A stretch of DNA of 53,800 nt from Candidatus Cloacimonadota bacterium. Lineage in GTDB: Bacteria; Cloacimonadota; Cloacimonadia; Cloacimonadales; Cloacimonadaceae. The stretch is from the NCBI GenBank assembly GCA_020532085.1, contig JAJBAV010000018.1, positions 1-53,800 of the forward strand. The letters run 5' to 3'. This document shows positions 44,935-53,793 of this stretch, piece after piece. Position 1 is the stretch's first letter; each line of letters opens with the position of its first letter. The position numbers and the translations under genes are program-made. The notes beneath the pieces are model-generated. The model did no database searches, was not told the origin of the DNA, and worked only from the letters and a program-made list of their open reading frames with translations.

Positions 44935-44954
44935 ATTAGCGAGGCGTTTGGACA
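44880..44954 (+). promoter_or_regulatory. TCCAAGCG-type sites left of the repressor
   Basis: TGTCCAAGCG at 44880-44889, the degenerate inverted TTTGGAC at 44894-44900 and 44904-44910, and CGTTTGGACA at 44945-44954 (reverse complement with one mismatch). They belong to the same motif family as those in the early gene. Confidence 0.55.
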
Positions 44955-44993
44955 AGCTTTGGAAAGAGCAGTTGGGAAATCGGAACTTTGAAA

Positions 44994-45749
44994 TTAGAAA
45001 AACCGCAATTGGAGTGCGATTGTGCCGATCAGGAAAGCTCCGTAATTCCAATCCGAGTCTAAAACAAGAACCGGATAGTCTATATTAAATGGTTGGAGGA
45101 CAATCTGTTGCCTGCGGTGATCGATCTGCACCTTCTTGATGGTGAGACCATCGTCAGTCCTTACAACTGCAATTTTACCATCAGCATTTTCCCAGCTCAG
45201 ATCACTCTTGATGACCACGATGTCCTGATGCTGGATCACGGGCTCCATGCTTCTGCCATTTACTTGAAAGACAGTGTATTGCTTGGGGTTGCCGGTCAGG
45301 AATGAGACTGGTAATTGGATCTGCCCCACCTGACTCCACTCGTCTTTGATCTCCATCGGCGGTCCGGCAGCTATCTCTCCAACTATGGGAAAGGTGATAG
45401 ATCTAGTGGGATCGAAGTCCTGATTGGTGATAGGGTGCAGGATTGGAGAGATTATGGTGGGGATTGAGCTGTCTGGATTGGTTGGGGGTGTAGGTGCCTG
45501 GATGGATTGGATGAGCTCTTGAAACTCATCTTTGGCATGCATGGAGCCGTTTCCTGTAAAGAGCCAGTGGATGTTGATCTGATCTTTGGAGAGTGCTTCT
45601 AAGAACTCCGGATCGGGATATCTCTCGTTTAGCTTGTAGCGGGAAAGCGAGGCACGGGAGATGCCATACTTAGTGGCAAACTGGTAATCCTTGAGTCGCA
45701 TGGCCTTAATCACCAAGCTAAGGCGTTGTCCGATAGTCGGTTTATTCAT
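44994..45749 (-). CDS. LexA/CI-like self-cleaving repressor
   Basis: A 251-residue repressor: an N-terminal XRE-type helix-turn-helix (~5-60; TIGQRLSLVIKAMRLK, YGISRASLSRYKLNER), a linker rich in Pro/Ser/Thr, and a C-terminal S24 peptidase domain. The cleavage site is probably A128-G129 (GEIAAGPP), the serine S167 in NGRSMEPV and the lysine K205 in LTIKKV. Such repressors are inactivated after DNA damage by RecA-stimulated self-cleavage (family knowledge). Start at 45749 is chosen over an ATG four codons earlier because GGAG lies 6 bases before it. It faces away from the transposition genes, as the c repressor does in Mu. Confidence 0.92.
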   Translation of the reverse strand: MNKPTIGQRLSLVIKAMRLKDYQFATKYGISRASLSRYKLNERYPDPEFLEALSKDQINIHWLFTGNGSMHAKDEFQELIQSIQAPTPPTNPDSSIPTIISPILHPITNQDFDPTRSITFPIVGEIAAGPPMEIKDEWSQVGQIQLPVSFLTGNPKQYTVFQVNGRSMEPVIQHQDIVVIKSDLSWENADGKIAVVRTDDGLTIKKVQIDHRRQQIVLQPFNIDYPVLVLDSDWNYGAFLIGTIALQLRFF

Positions 45750-45947
45750 CGTGAACTCCATGTAGAAACTTTGCTATTGACTATATCCGCATGGCTGCAA
45801 GATTAGTTCCAGATGCCATTCTGCTGCAAGGCGGTTTGGAGTCAATACTAAAGATTATAGTGTGACCCAGGTGGAATATAAAGTATTGCCGGAGAATGCG
45901 TAAGAAAGCTGGCAAACTCGCAGAAAAGACTTCCCAAGGTTCTGCGC

Positions 45948-45974
45948 TTGTAGTTCTTAGCACCCTACTAAATA
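45948..45974 (+). promoter_or_regulatory. Candidate early promoter of the transposition operon
   Basis: TTGTAG (45948-45953) and TAAATA (45969-45974) with a 15-base spacer lie just upstream of the early gene. The 240-base region between the divergent repressor and early genes must hold both promoters. Confidence 0.35.
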
Positions 45975-45991
45975 CATAAGAGAGGTGTAGA

Positions 45992-46564
45992 ATGACTACC
46001 AAGAAACAACGCCAAGCGGAAGTGCAGAAACGGGTGAATCAGGGCAATGTCCAAGCGGGTACCCCTGTCCAAGCGGGGGTAGGCATGAGGCTTAACTCAT
46101 TGATAACTATGATGAGAGGCCAAAATGTCCAAGCGCTTGAGCTCATTTTTCAAGATTCCCGGCTGAAAGGTCCAAGCGGGTCGCAGTATTTGAAGGATTT
46201 GGACATGGACATTAATGTGGATTTGATCTGGTTACCCATCGACAGGGTTGCCATGTTGCTGAACAAAAATCTGAAGACGATCAGAAGAATGGTCGATGCC
46301 GGGAAGCTGACCGCGCTCAAGCATCAGATCCCCACCAAGAACGGAGCCACGATCAAGACCTTTGTTCTGGCAACAGAGGAGATCATTCAGGCTGAGTATG
46401 ACAGATTCAGAGACAGCTTGCGCAAACCGGAGCTCTACTTTGAGGAAGAGATCGGTTTAGGTGAGCATGGCTACTCCAGCGTTTTCCTGGTCTATTACGA
46501 GAGCGGTAAGGATCTGGCTTCTAAGGTTAGCGAGAAAGCAGGAGGTTCAGATGTTTCCCTATAG
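45992..46564 (+). CDS. Early helix-turn-helix protein of the mobile element
   Basis: A 190-residue protein whose middle (IDRVAMLLNKNLKTIRRMVDAGKLTA, residues ~80-110, quoted in parts as DRVAMLLNKNLKTIRRMV) resembles an excisionase/MerR-type helix-turn-helix. The N-terminal 60 residues are low-complexity; their coding sequence carries four TCCAAGCG sites. It occupies the place of ner in Mu and overlaps the transposase start by 14 bases. It might be a regulator or an accessory DNA-binding subunit of the transposase (inference). Confidence 0.75.
   Translation: MTTKKQRQAEVQKRVNQGNVQAGTPVQAGVGMRLNSLITMMRGQNVQALELIFQDSRLKGPSGSQYLKDLDMDINVDLIWLPIDRVAMLLNKNLKTIRRMVDAGKLTALKHQIPTKNGATIKTFVLATEEIIQAEYDRFRDSLRKPELYFEEEIGLGEHGYSSVFLVYYESGKDLASKVSEKAGGSDVSL
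46048..46178 (+). promoter_or_regulatory. Cluster of TGTCCAAGCG sites inside the early gene
   Basis: Exact TGTCCAAGCG at 46048-46057, 46066-46075 and 46126-46135, and GGTCCAAGCG at 46169-46178. The first three encode VQA in one frame; the fourth is read in another frame as GPS, so the DNA word rather than the peptide is conserved. Confidence 0.65.
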
Positions 46565-49109
46565 CGGCAGACCGACTGAGGAGTTCCTGAGAGAGTATCG
46601 CAGTAAACTGAATGAACTGCAAGAACTGATGGAAAGCCAGGGACTAAAGCTGGAGATCAAGAGCGGTGGCAGATGTAAAGTAGCTCCAGAGGTAAAGGCT
46701 GGAATAGGCAAAGTTAGTGGTGAAGGTGATACGTCTGTCGATTATAGCTTCCTGCTCGGCTACCGCCAGCAGTACAATGCCAAGGCCAAAGATGATAGTT
46801 CAGAAGACGATCTGGAGTCAGAGACCGTCTATGAGACCTATGAAGACAATCTGGAGTTCGAGCGTAAACTCACCCTAATCCACGAAGCCAAGGAAAATGG
46901 TGTAGTGATCGACTTCGGCAGTGACTTTCTCGATCTGGCTCCGGTGGAAGAGGAAAGGCTGTTATACAGTGATGAAGCTCAACTCTACGGCAGGTTCTGC
47001 CAGGAAGTGATTCGCAGAGTATATGGAGCTGAGTCCAAAGTATTAGCTTGGAAACGGATCACCAGTGACTATAACGGCAAGAGACTGGTGCCGGAGCTCT
47101 ACAATCTCAAGGGACCCCGAAAAGAGCGGGCACTGCGAGAGTGGTTACGCGTTTACCATGAGACCAATCTGGATATGTATGCCCTGATCCATAAGAGCAA
47201 GGGCAAGTACAAAGAACGCAAGATCAGCTATCAGGAACAGCAGTATCTGCTGCACCTGCTGCTCAATCCCAATCGCATCAAAATCGGCTCTGCCATCACC
47301 AACCTCAAACAGATGAGCAGAAACAAAATAATAGAATCCGAAACCAATGAACGGACGCTTAGACGCTGGTGCGAGGAATGGGCTGCCAGGCATCCGGCAG
47401 AGTGGCATCAGGCCAGGGATGGCAGCAAGTATGTTTCTGAGCGGATAATCAAGTCTATCCGCAGAGACGATAGTACTCTCAAGGTAGGTGAAGTTTGGGT
47501 GGCAGATGGACATACCCTCTCCTTCGATATCCTCAATCCCCAGACCGGCAGAGCCCAACGCATGACGATGATCATGGTGATGGACTGGGCAAGTAGGTAT
47601 CCGGTGGGAGCCTCACTCGCCTTCACTGAAGATAGCCAGCATATCCTCACTGCCTTCCGTAATGGCTTTATCAACTGCGCCCAGATCGCAGATAACAATA
47701 GCGGAACGATGGCAGTGCTACCAAAGTATGTCTATCTGGATAACGGCAAAGCCTTCCGAGCCAAACTCTTTCATGAGAAATGGGAAGAGCATGATCTGAA
47801 CAAAGAACTGGGTGGCATCTTTCCCAGACTCAATATCGGAGTAAGATTCGCCGAGAGCTACAATGCCAAAGCCAAGATCATCGAACGCTTCTTCAAGACC
47901 TTCCAGGAGCAGTTTGAGCGGTTCATCACTACCTTTAGAGGCGCATCGATTGACGACAAGCCATCTGTGCTGAATCGCAATGAAGTCTGGGCAAAGAAGA
48001 TCTATACCGGTAAGCCACCTACCATTGAAGAGACAATGCAGATGATCGCCTTCTATGTGAGATTCTGTTATGGAGAGACACCGCATAGCTCACTCAACAG
48101 ACGCACACCCTATGAGGTCTTCAGTGCTGCCAGGATAGCCGAGAGTCGCCAGATAGAGATCTCCAGGCTCAACTTCCTGATGATGGCGATGGAACGCAAG
48201 AATATCCGCGCGGAGGGTATCAGGTTGGATAAAAAGGTCTACTGGCACCGGGAACTTGTTAATCATGTGGGACAGCCCTGTATCATCAGGTTCGATTACA
48301 GCGATGCCAGGTGGATCGTGGTCTATGACAAGAACGATGTCTTCATCTGCCAGGCTGCACTAAGAAAGACGCAGCATCCCTTCATTGAAGTCTCGATGGA
48401 CAAGGCAGTCTCGCATAAGGAACTGAACAAGGAATACAAAGAGATCAAGGGTCTTAGACGAGAGAAAGAACGCAGTGCCAAGAAGTGGGTGATCAACTCG
48501 CAGAAGGCTGTCGATAAGATACTGAGCAACTCCCCATCTAAGCAGGAGAAGTTTGAGGATCAGGGTGCCAGAGCGCTCTTCAGCAGTCCTTCCATGCTGG
48601 AAGCACCACCTAAGGATAGTGACGAGATCATCGAGGAGATGACCAGAAAGATGATGATGAGACAGCCCAAACATCCGGATATGCTGAGTCCGGAAGAACG
48701 GGAGAAGCTTGATGCGGAAGAGAAGGAGAGATTGGCAGAGCAGGAGAGGGATAGGATAATCCTCAAGGAAATCAAAGAATCGTTCGACCGTATAGGGCTC
48801 GAATACCAGACTAGTAATGATAAGCCTCCCCTGGAGTTTGCGATCGGCTTCAGCCAAACAGCCAGAGAGTACTACAAAGCTCAACAAAGAGCCCAGGTTG
48901 AACAAGAAGCATCAGATGAAGCACCCACTGCCACCGCAACAAAAGATGCCACAGGTATAGAATCTGAAGATCATGATCCAGCGGAAAAGATCTCCAACCC
49001 AGCAGAATTGCCTGATGATAAGCAATCACAGGATGAGGCCAAGAATGGGCAGTCACCATTCGCACACCTCTCCAGAGCGGAACTCCTCAAACGCATCGGG
49101 ATAAATTAG
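46551..49109 (+). CDS. DDE transposase, MuA/TniA type
   Basis: An 852-residue transposase. The N-terminal ~300 residues are DNA-binding, followed by an integrase-core (RNase H-like) domain with D319 in VADGH, D397 in YLDNGK and E445 in KIIERFF, and a Mu-type C-terminal beta-barrel (~600-660). The last ~200 residues are charged and helical with a run rich in Glu and Lys, probably contacting the AAA ATPase as in Mu. ATG at 46551 with GGAGG 5 bases upstream is chosen; a longer in-frame extension lies inside the previous gene. Its GC content is visibly lower than that of the housekeeping block. Confidence 0.93.
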   Translation: MFPYSGRPTEEFLREYRSKLNELQELMESQGLKLEIKSGGRCKVAPEVKAGIGKVSGEGDTSVDYSFLLGYRQQYNAKAKDDSSEDDLESETVYETYEDNLEFERKLTLIHEAKENGVVIDFGSDFLDLAPVEEERLLYSDEAQLYGRFCQEVIRRVYGAESKVLAWKRITSDYNGKRLVPELYNLKGPRKERALREWLRVYHETNLDMYALIHKSKGKYKERKISYQEQQYLLHLLLNPNRIKIGSAITNLKQMSRNKIIESETNERTLRRWCEEWAARHPAEWHQARDGSKYVSERIIKSIRRDDSTLKVGEVWVADGHTLSFDILNPQTGRAQRMTMIMVMDWASRYPVGASLAFTEDSQHILTAFRNGFINCAQIADNNSGTMAVLPKYVYLDNGKAFRAKLFHEKWEEHDLNKELGGIFPRLNIGVRFAESYNAKAKIIERFFKTFQEQFERFITTFRGASIDDKPSVLNRNEVWAKKIYTGKPPTIEETMQMIAFYVRFCYGETPHSSLNRRTPYEVFSAARIAESRQIEISRLNFLMMAMERKNIRAEGIRLDKKVYWHRELVNHVGQPCIIRFDYSDARWIVVYDKNDVFICQAALRKTQHPFIEVSMDKAVSHKELNKEYKEIKGLRREKERSAKKWVINSQKAVDKILSNSPSKQEKFEDQGARALFSSPSMLEAPPKDSDEIIEEMTRKMMMRQPKHPDMLSPEEREKLDAEEKERLAEQERDRIILKEIKESFDRIGLEYQTSNDKPPLEFAIGFSQTAREYYKAQQRAQVEQEASDEAPTATATKDATGIESEDHDPAEKISNPAELPDDKQSQDEAKNGQSPFAHLSRAELLKRIGIN

Positions 49110-49118
49110 GAGGATAAC

Positions 49119-49829
49119 ATGAAACAGGGAACACTCGTCAGAACGCAGAACGTGATAGCCGCAGACAAATGCATCGAATACCTGCTAACCAGACCTAAGC
49201 TGGAGATGGTGGGGCTTGGATTGCTGTATGGCAGACCAGGCCCGGGAAAGACCACCTATGCGAGTCGGATTGCTTTCAGTAAGGGCTATCTATATGTCCG
49301 GCTGGAGGCAACTACCACTCCCAAGGCTTTCGCATCCAAGCTGCTCTTAGCCTTATACAAGAGATTTGGCATGGGAGAATACATCCCCTACGGAACAGCC
49401 AATGACCTCTTCATGATGTGTATAACCCTTCTGGAGGATCACAAGGATACGATCATAGTTGTTGATGAAATTGACTACGCCTTCCGACACCCACAGCTCT
49501 TGGGAGCGATCAGGGATATCGTGGATGTGACCACAGCGATAGTGATCCTGGTCGGAATGCAGAATGCCAAGGATAAACTCAATCAGATCAACGAGTATTA
49601 CTTCGATAGATGCAATTTCTTCTATGAGTTCCAAGACCTACCCAAGAAGGACATTGCAGAACTATGCAGTGAGGTTTTGGAGATCAAGTTCCATTCTGAC
49701 ATAGTCGACTATGTCCACTTCCACTCTTGCGGTAATGTCCGCAAAGCCATGAAGCTCATCCGCTCTGTGGAAGAGATAGGCAGATACAAGAACCTTGAAC
49801 TGGTTACCCAAGCCGATCTGGATGACTGA
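49119..49829 (+). CDS. MuB/TniB-like AAA ATPase
   Basis: A 236-residue ATPase that in related elements binds target DNA and activates the transposase. Walker A is GRPGPGKTT (residues 38-46), Walker B IIVVDEID (112-119), and a GNVRKAM segment near 205 resembles sensor 2. It lacks the N-terminal helix-turn-helix of MuB and is closer in size to TniB/IstB-type proteins. It starts 9 bases after the transposase gene with GGAGG upstream. Confidence 0.9.
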   Translation: MKQGTLVRTQNVIAADKCIEYLLTRPKLEMVGLGLLYGRPGPGKTTYASRIAFSKGYLYVRLEATTTPKAFASKLLLALYKRFGMGEYIPYGTANDLFMMCITLLEDHKDTIIVVDEIDYAFRHPQLLGAIRDIVDVTTAIVILVGMQNAKDKLNQINEYYFDRCNFFYEFQDLPKKDIAELCSEVLEIKFHSDIVDYVHFHSCGNVRKAMKLIRSVEEIGRYKNLELVTQADLDD

Positions 49830-49836
49830 GGATAAC

Positions 49837-50340
49837 ATGACAGACAAAGAACTGATCCTCAACTTCGTCAGCCAATATGACCGCCCATTCAATGCAGAAC
49901 TTATAGCCAAACTGACCAGTGTAAGCAGAGAAGCAATAGAAATGCTACTGCCTGAACTACTCCAAAGCCAAGCGATCAAGCAGATAGAAGATAGTCCTCC
50001 TATCTACGTCCGAGCCAACCGCTACCAAGCCAGGATCGGCTATCAGCATTATAAAGGCTGGACTTTCAGCATAACAGATGCTCACAGGCTACTGGAGATC
50101 CTGGAACAAGGCAGATTCAAGTCCATCCGAGATATTGCAGAAGCAATTGGCAAATCCAGACAGTGGGTCTATATCTATCTTGAGGCTCTGGCATCGATAG
50201 AGGTTGTAGACCTAAGGAAGCACATTTATGTGGTTATCTCCCGCCAAAACGTGCCCAAAATCGGTAGAAAAGTCCAGAAAGGTATCCTGGGTCAACTCAG
50301 GAATTTGAATAAAATGGGGTGGTATAGATTATTGGAGTAA
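49837..50340 (+). CDS. Helix-turn-helix protein of the mobile element
   Basis: A 167-residue protein with two possible winged-helix units: near the N-terminus (ELIAKLTSVSREAIEMLLPELL) and in the middle (SIRDIAEAIGKSRQWVYIYLEAL). Start at 49837 follows GAGG 5 bases upstream; the gene begins 7 bases after the ATPase. It is last of the rightward operon. Its role is unknown; regulation or target/end recognition are possible. Confidence 0.75.
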   Translation: MTDKELILNFVSQYDRPFNAELIAKLTSVSREAIEMLLPELLQSQAIKQIEDSPPIYVRANRYQARIGYQHYKGWTFSITDAHRLLEILEQGRFKSIRDIAEAIGKSRQWVYIYLEALASIEVVDLRKHIYVVISRQNVPKIGRKVQKGILGQLRNLNKMGWYRLLE

Positions 50341-50513
50341 AATTTGGATTCGGGTACGCTGATAATAGTGTGTCAGCCGAGTAGCTTTTCAACAGTAATC
50401 TCCGAAGTGAATTGATCAAGTAAATCTTTCGTTCCGGAGTCAAACAGCGAATCGTTACCACGCTATACGCGTCATTAGAATTATAGAAATAATTATGAAT
50501 CCAACCTTTATCC

Positions 50514-51176
50514 TCATAATATAATGGCCAATGCAATAGCCACTATGGCTGCAAGTGTCAAAGCATAATTTATCATCAATACCCGTTTTATACTTGCGTT
50601 AGTAGCTTCGAGTGCATCAATTATTCCTCTTAGAGTTATCTCAAGTTTTTCAGAAACAGTTTTAGCTGCTGAGTCGAGCTTGATGGATATCTTTTGATCC
50701 AGTTCCATAAGTCTGCTTTCAAATCCGGTTATCAATGTACTTGAGTTGGTATTCCAGGTTTCGTAACTTTCATTCAATTGAGTTACAAACGTATCGATCT
50801 TCTTTGAAGTGTCTTCCGCAATCTCGTTCAGATCAACCCCAAGGCTGGTCATGGTCACCTTAAAGGAGGCTAAGATATCTTTAAAGGTTTCTATCTTTTC
50901 TGCCAATTCAGCGGTGTTCTCAGATTGCTCCTTGGTAAAATCCTCATATTGGTTGGTTAGATCATCAAGGTTATGGGAAATAAATACTCGGTATTCATTT
51001 ACCGAATTTGTGATTTGGTCATTAAGGGCAGCAAGTTGGTTTATTTTGTCCTGCTGTCCATCCAATTGGGCCCGAAGAGATCCGGATGTACCCTCAAGTT
51101 CTTCGATGTTGTTTTTGATTTTGTTAATAAGAGTGGATAGACTGCCTGCAAATTCTTGTACATCCTTGTTTTCCAT
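50514..51176 (-). CDS. Coiled-coil protein with C-terminal membrane anchor
   Basis: A 220-residue protein, nearly all predicted coiled coil (repeated heptads such as LSTLINKIKNNIEELEG, LAEKIETFKDILASF, MELDQKISIKLDSAAKT), ending in one hydrophobic helix (VLMINYALTLAAIVAIALAI), so it is tail-anchored. ATG at 51176 with GGAG 6 bases upstream starts one base after the RecQ-like stop, so the two are translated together; the longer frame upstream lies within that gene. No enzymatic motif is seen. In paired defence systems such membrane coiled-coil proteins often act as effector or sensor (family knowledge, applied here only as inference). Confidence 0.8.
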   Translation of the reverse strand: MENKDVQEFAGSLSTLINKIKNNIEELEGTSGSLRAQLDGQQDKINQLAALNDQITNSVNEYRVFISHNLDDLTNQYEDFTKEQSENTAELAEKIETFKDILASFKVTMTSLGVDLNEIAEDTSKKIDTFVTQLNESYETWNTNSSTLITGFESRLMELDQKISIKLDSAAKTVSEKLEITLRGIIDALEATNASIKRVLMINYALTLAAIVAIALAIIL

Positions 51177-51177
51177 G

Positions 51178-53793
51178 TTAATCTCCTTTAACTGTTTTCG
51201 AGATGGACTGGGTTGCACTGGCCAAATAGGCCAGCGTTTCAAGATTATTGAAATCATATCCGGTTGTCTGATGAAGGTGGTTTTCAAAATCCGGCATTTC
51301 TTCACTAACACTATGCCAAAATGTCCCCAGAAGTGCCTTGAATTCTTTGAAACCAAGCAGTTCACTTCTGCTTTCCAAATACAGGGATACACCCTTTAGC
51401 AGCTCTTTCGTGCCTTGATTGAACTCCAATGTCTTTTTCTTGGAGATGATGATATTGGTGAACGCATTTAGAATATGAAGGCTGTAATTGTTTGGATTGT
51501 CGTTCAGAAGCCTTATACACGCACCACGAAGTTCCTTGCAATTAGGGATTAGGCCACCGGCATCATTCTTTACGATGTCGATAAACAGGGTTATAATATC
51601 TTCACTTTGCACTTTGCCCCGTTCTGTGGCATTGGTAAGGGAAGCCTCTCTTCCGTCCGGGGTGAAGTAATTATCCCGGAAGTATTTGGAACTGAAATAC
51701 ACATCGATGTATTCACGAAAATTTTCCGAAAGAGGATCCGAATCCTGATTATCCAGTCCATAGCGGCAAGCAAAATCCATGTCCGAGATGGCTTGTTCTC
51801 TCTTCTTTTTTATATAGTTATGCTCAAACTCAATGTAATATCTTATCAGATCGCTGTAGTTTGGCTTATCCTTGTTTTTGAAGAACTCATCTACCATTAT
51901 CTGCGCTTTTTTCTCAGTAAAGTACCTCATCAGATAGTTTTTCATGGTTGTTGTCAATGATTCCCTTTCCTTTGGGGTTATGGTCAGCCGGTAAACTGTT
52001 GATTTGCGATATTCTATCGTATAATCATCAATTACACCAACCAAAGCAAGCCTGTAGATGATCTTACCAAAGACAGTCTTGTTTTTTCTTTTACCAACCC
52101 CAATGTATTCTGTATATGAACTATCGTCCGAATCTACTTCGATCACAAAATCCCGTTTACGACCCTTGTCCCGTAAACAGTCGTTGATTGACTTATTCTC
52201 GGTTTTATCTTTGTAATTTAGTATCTTCTTAGTAAGTTCAAGCTCCCGTTGAACCTCAAGGTAGTTATTATCGTGTAGATACCTTGGTACTTCCATATCC
52301 AGATCTGAATACATCAGGTATGCCAGCGCGAGCTTCCTGTCTCGGCCTATGCGCCCAGTCTCCTGCGAGAAACCTTCTATCGAACCAGGAAAGTTCAAAT
52401 GCACGCTGAAACGGATGTTGGGCTTATTGAAACCCATACCGAAAGCTTTGGTCGCGACCATCAGGTTGATCCTGTTCTCCTTGTATAAACGTTGATAGTC
52501 CTCCATGCTGCTATCTTTGAAGTCTGATTCCAAACCTCCCCTATAATAGCCTGGTTTGATGTTCCTTTCGATTTGAAGCTCCCTCGCCAGAAACTCATAA
52601 GTTCCGGTAACTGGATTATCAGTTTTCTGACCAACCTTTGTGCTAACTCCCAGTACACCAGTGGCATGGGGGCAGAACACTATGATTCCTGTCTCATCGT
52701 TAAGTTTTATACCGGTATTGCCATTAATCAGGAAGTTCTTGCTTTCCTGACCCAAGGTTCTGTTGACACTATTTATATCCTCAATCAAGCGATCATTTAA
52801 CAGACTGAGGAGTTCTTGTCTCTTGGCCAATTTAATCGACTCAATTTTTTTACCGTCTTCTGTGTTTTTTTTGGCTGAAAACCTGATGAATTTATAGACT
52901 ATCTCATCCCGTTTGAGGGAAAGTGCTTTTTCTACTTGGATTGGTTTTTGGGATTTGATTTCCAACTCAGCTTGGACGTCGGTCAGAACATCAAAAGAGG
53001 CGGTTGCAGTAAGCCCGATGACCGTGATATCTCCGGCATCAAAGGGTTTGCAAAACCTATTGGCATTAGCTGCCAGGCTCAGATAGCTGGGCCGAAAGTC
53101 GTGGCCCCATTCAGAAACACAATGGGCTTCGTCAACCACGAAATAGTTAAAATAGTTATCTTCAGCGGCCATGTCCATCAATGCGTTGCGAAACTCCTGG
53201 ATCTGCATTCTTTCGGGTGAGATCAAGGTAAACAAGCTTTGCCCCGATAGCATTTTGAACTCTGCGGTCGCTTTATCAGCCTTGCTCTTATCAGAATTGA
53301 TGTAGACGGAATCTATCCCCAGCATCAGCATTTCGTCATATTGGTCCTTCATCAGGGACTTGATGGGCTCGATAACCAGGGCGAAGCCCGGCTGCATGAG
53401 AGCACTCAGTTGGTAGATGAGCGATTTTCCCCCGCCGGTTGGCAGCAGGCCAATCACAGAATCAAGTCTGAGGGCATGCCTCAGAATATCTAGCTGACCT
53501 TCAATGAACTTCTTTTTACGGAATAAAGTACGCAGGAAATACGTGAGAGAATACGTCGAAGCCTGGTCATATGCTTCTTCACTTACGTCATAGAGCCTGG
53601 AATATTTGATCAACTCCCTAGAATAGTACTTCCTCTGGTATTGATCATCATTTTTTGACCAATCCTGCCTGGTTAGGTAGCGTCTCAAAGGTTGGTGTAA
53701 AATAGGTAACGGCAGATGAAGAAAAAGGTTGAGCCAGATCCCGCTCTTTGTTTTGATGGTTTTGACAAAACTAACAGACAAGGAGACGATCAT
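51178..53793 (-). CDS. RecQ-like superfamily 2 helicase with long unknown C-terminus
   Basis: An 871-residue helicase. Motif [10 protein letters not shown] (~116-125), motif [18 protein letters not shown] (231-246, including the RecQ-specific aromatic loop), motif III GLTATA and motif [13 protein letters not shown] (~487) define the RecQ family. There is an insertion of ~80 residues between motifs III and IV. After residue ~510 there is no zinc-binding cysteine cluster and no HRDC domain; instead ~360 residues of charged helical sequence that I cannot assign. It is therefore not the housekeeping RecQ. The start at 53793 has an in-frame TGA two codons upstream; the ribosome-binding site is outside the window. 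Low GC compared with the chromosome suggests transfer. Confidence 0.85.
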   Translation of the reverse strand: MIVSLSVSFVKTIKTKSGIWLNLFLHLPLPILHQPLRRYLTRQDWSKNDDQYQRKYYSRELIKYSRLYDVSEEAYDQASTYSLTYFLRTLFRKKKFIEGQLDILRHALRLDSVIGLLPTGGGKSLIYQLSALMQPGFALVIEPIKSLMKDQYDEMLMLGIDSVYINSDKSKADKATAEFKMLSGQSLFTLISPERMQIQEFRNALMDMAAEDNYFNYFVVDEAHCVSEWGHDFRPSYLSLAANANRFCKPFDAGDITVIGLTATASFDVLTDVQAELEIKSQKPIQVEKALSLKRDEIVYKFIRFSAKKNTEDGKKIESIKLAKRQELLSLLNDRLIEDINSVNRTLGQESKNFLINGNTGIKLNDETGIIVFCPHATGVLGVSTKVGQKTDNPVTGTYEFLARELQIERNIKPGYYRGGLESDFKDSSMEDYQRLYKENRINLMVATKAFGMGFNKPNIRFSVHLNFPGSIEGFSQETGRIGRDRKLALAYLMYSDLDMEVPRYLHDNNYLEVQRELELTKKILNYKDKTENKSINDCLRDKGRKRDFVIEVDSDDSSYTEYIGVGKRKNKTVFGKIIYRLALVGVIDDYTIEYRKSTVYRLTITPKERESLTTTMKNYLMRYFTEKKAQIMVDEFFKNKDKPNYSDLIRYYIEFEHNYIKKKREQAISDMDFACRYGLDNQDSDPLSENFREYIDVYFSSKYFRDNYFTPDGREASLTNATERGKVQSEDIITLFIDIVKNDAGGLIPNCKELRGACIRLLNDNPNNYSLHILNAFTNIIISKKKTLEFNQGTKELLKGVSLYLESRSELLGFKEFKALLGTFWHSVSEEMPDFENHLHQTTGYDFNNLETLAYLASATQSISKTVKGD

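Larger units (their letters stand above)
44782..50394. mobile_element. Mu-like transposable element (core; right end uncertain)
   Basis: Gene order matches the left part of phage Mu and its transposon relatives: leftward self-cleaving repressor, then rightward early HTH protein, DDE transposase, AAA ATPase and a further HTH protein. The proposed left end begins TGTATAAACTGACACC at 44782 and carries three TGACAC-type sites (44790-44796, 44811-44820, 44917-44923). A matching inverted site, GCTGACAC then CTATTA, is at 50361-50377, just after the last core gene, and the element could end near 50394. No target-site duplication was found, so it might instead extend rightward past the RecQ genes. 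No TniQ/TnsD or structural phage gene is visible. Confidence 0.65.

Noticed and set aside
45781-46002. Small minus-strand frame between the repressor and the early gene
   Set aside because: No ribosome-binding site or recognisable motif; it occupies the divergent promoter region.
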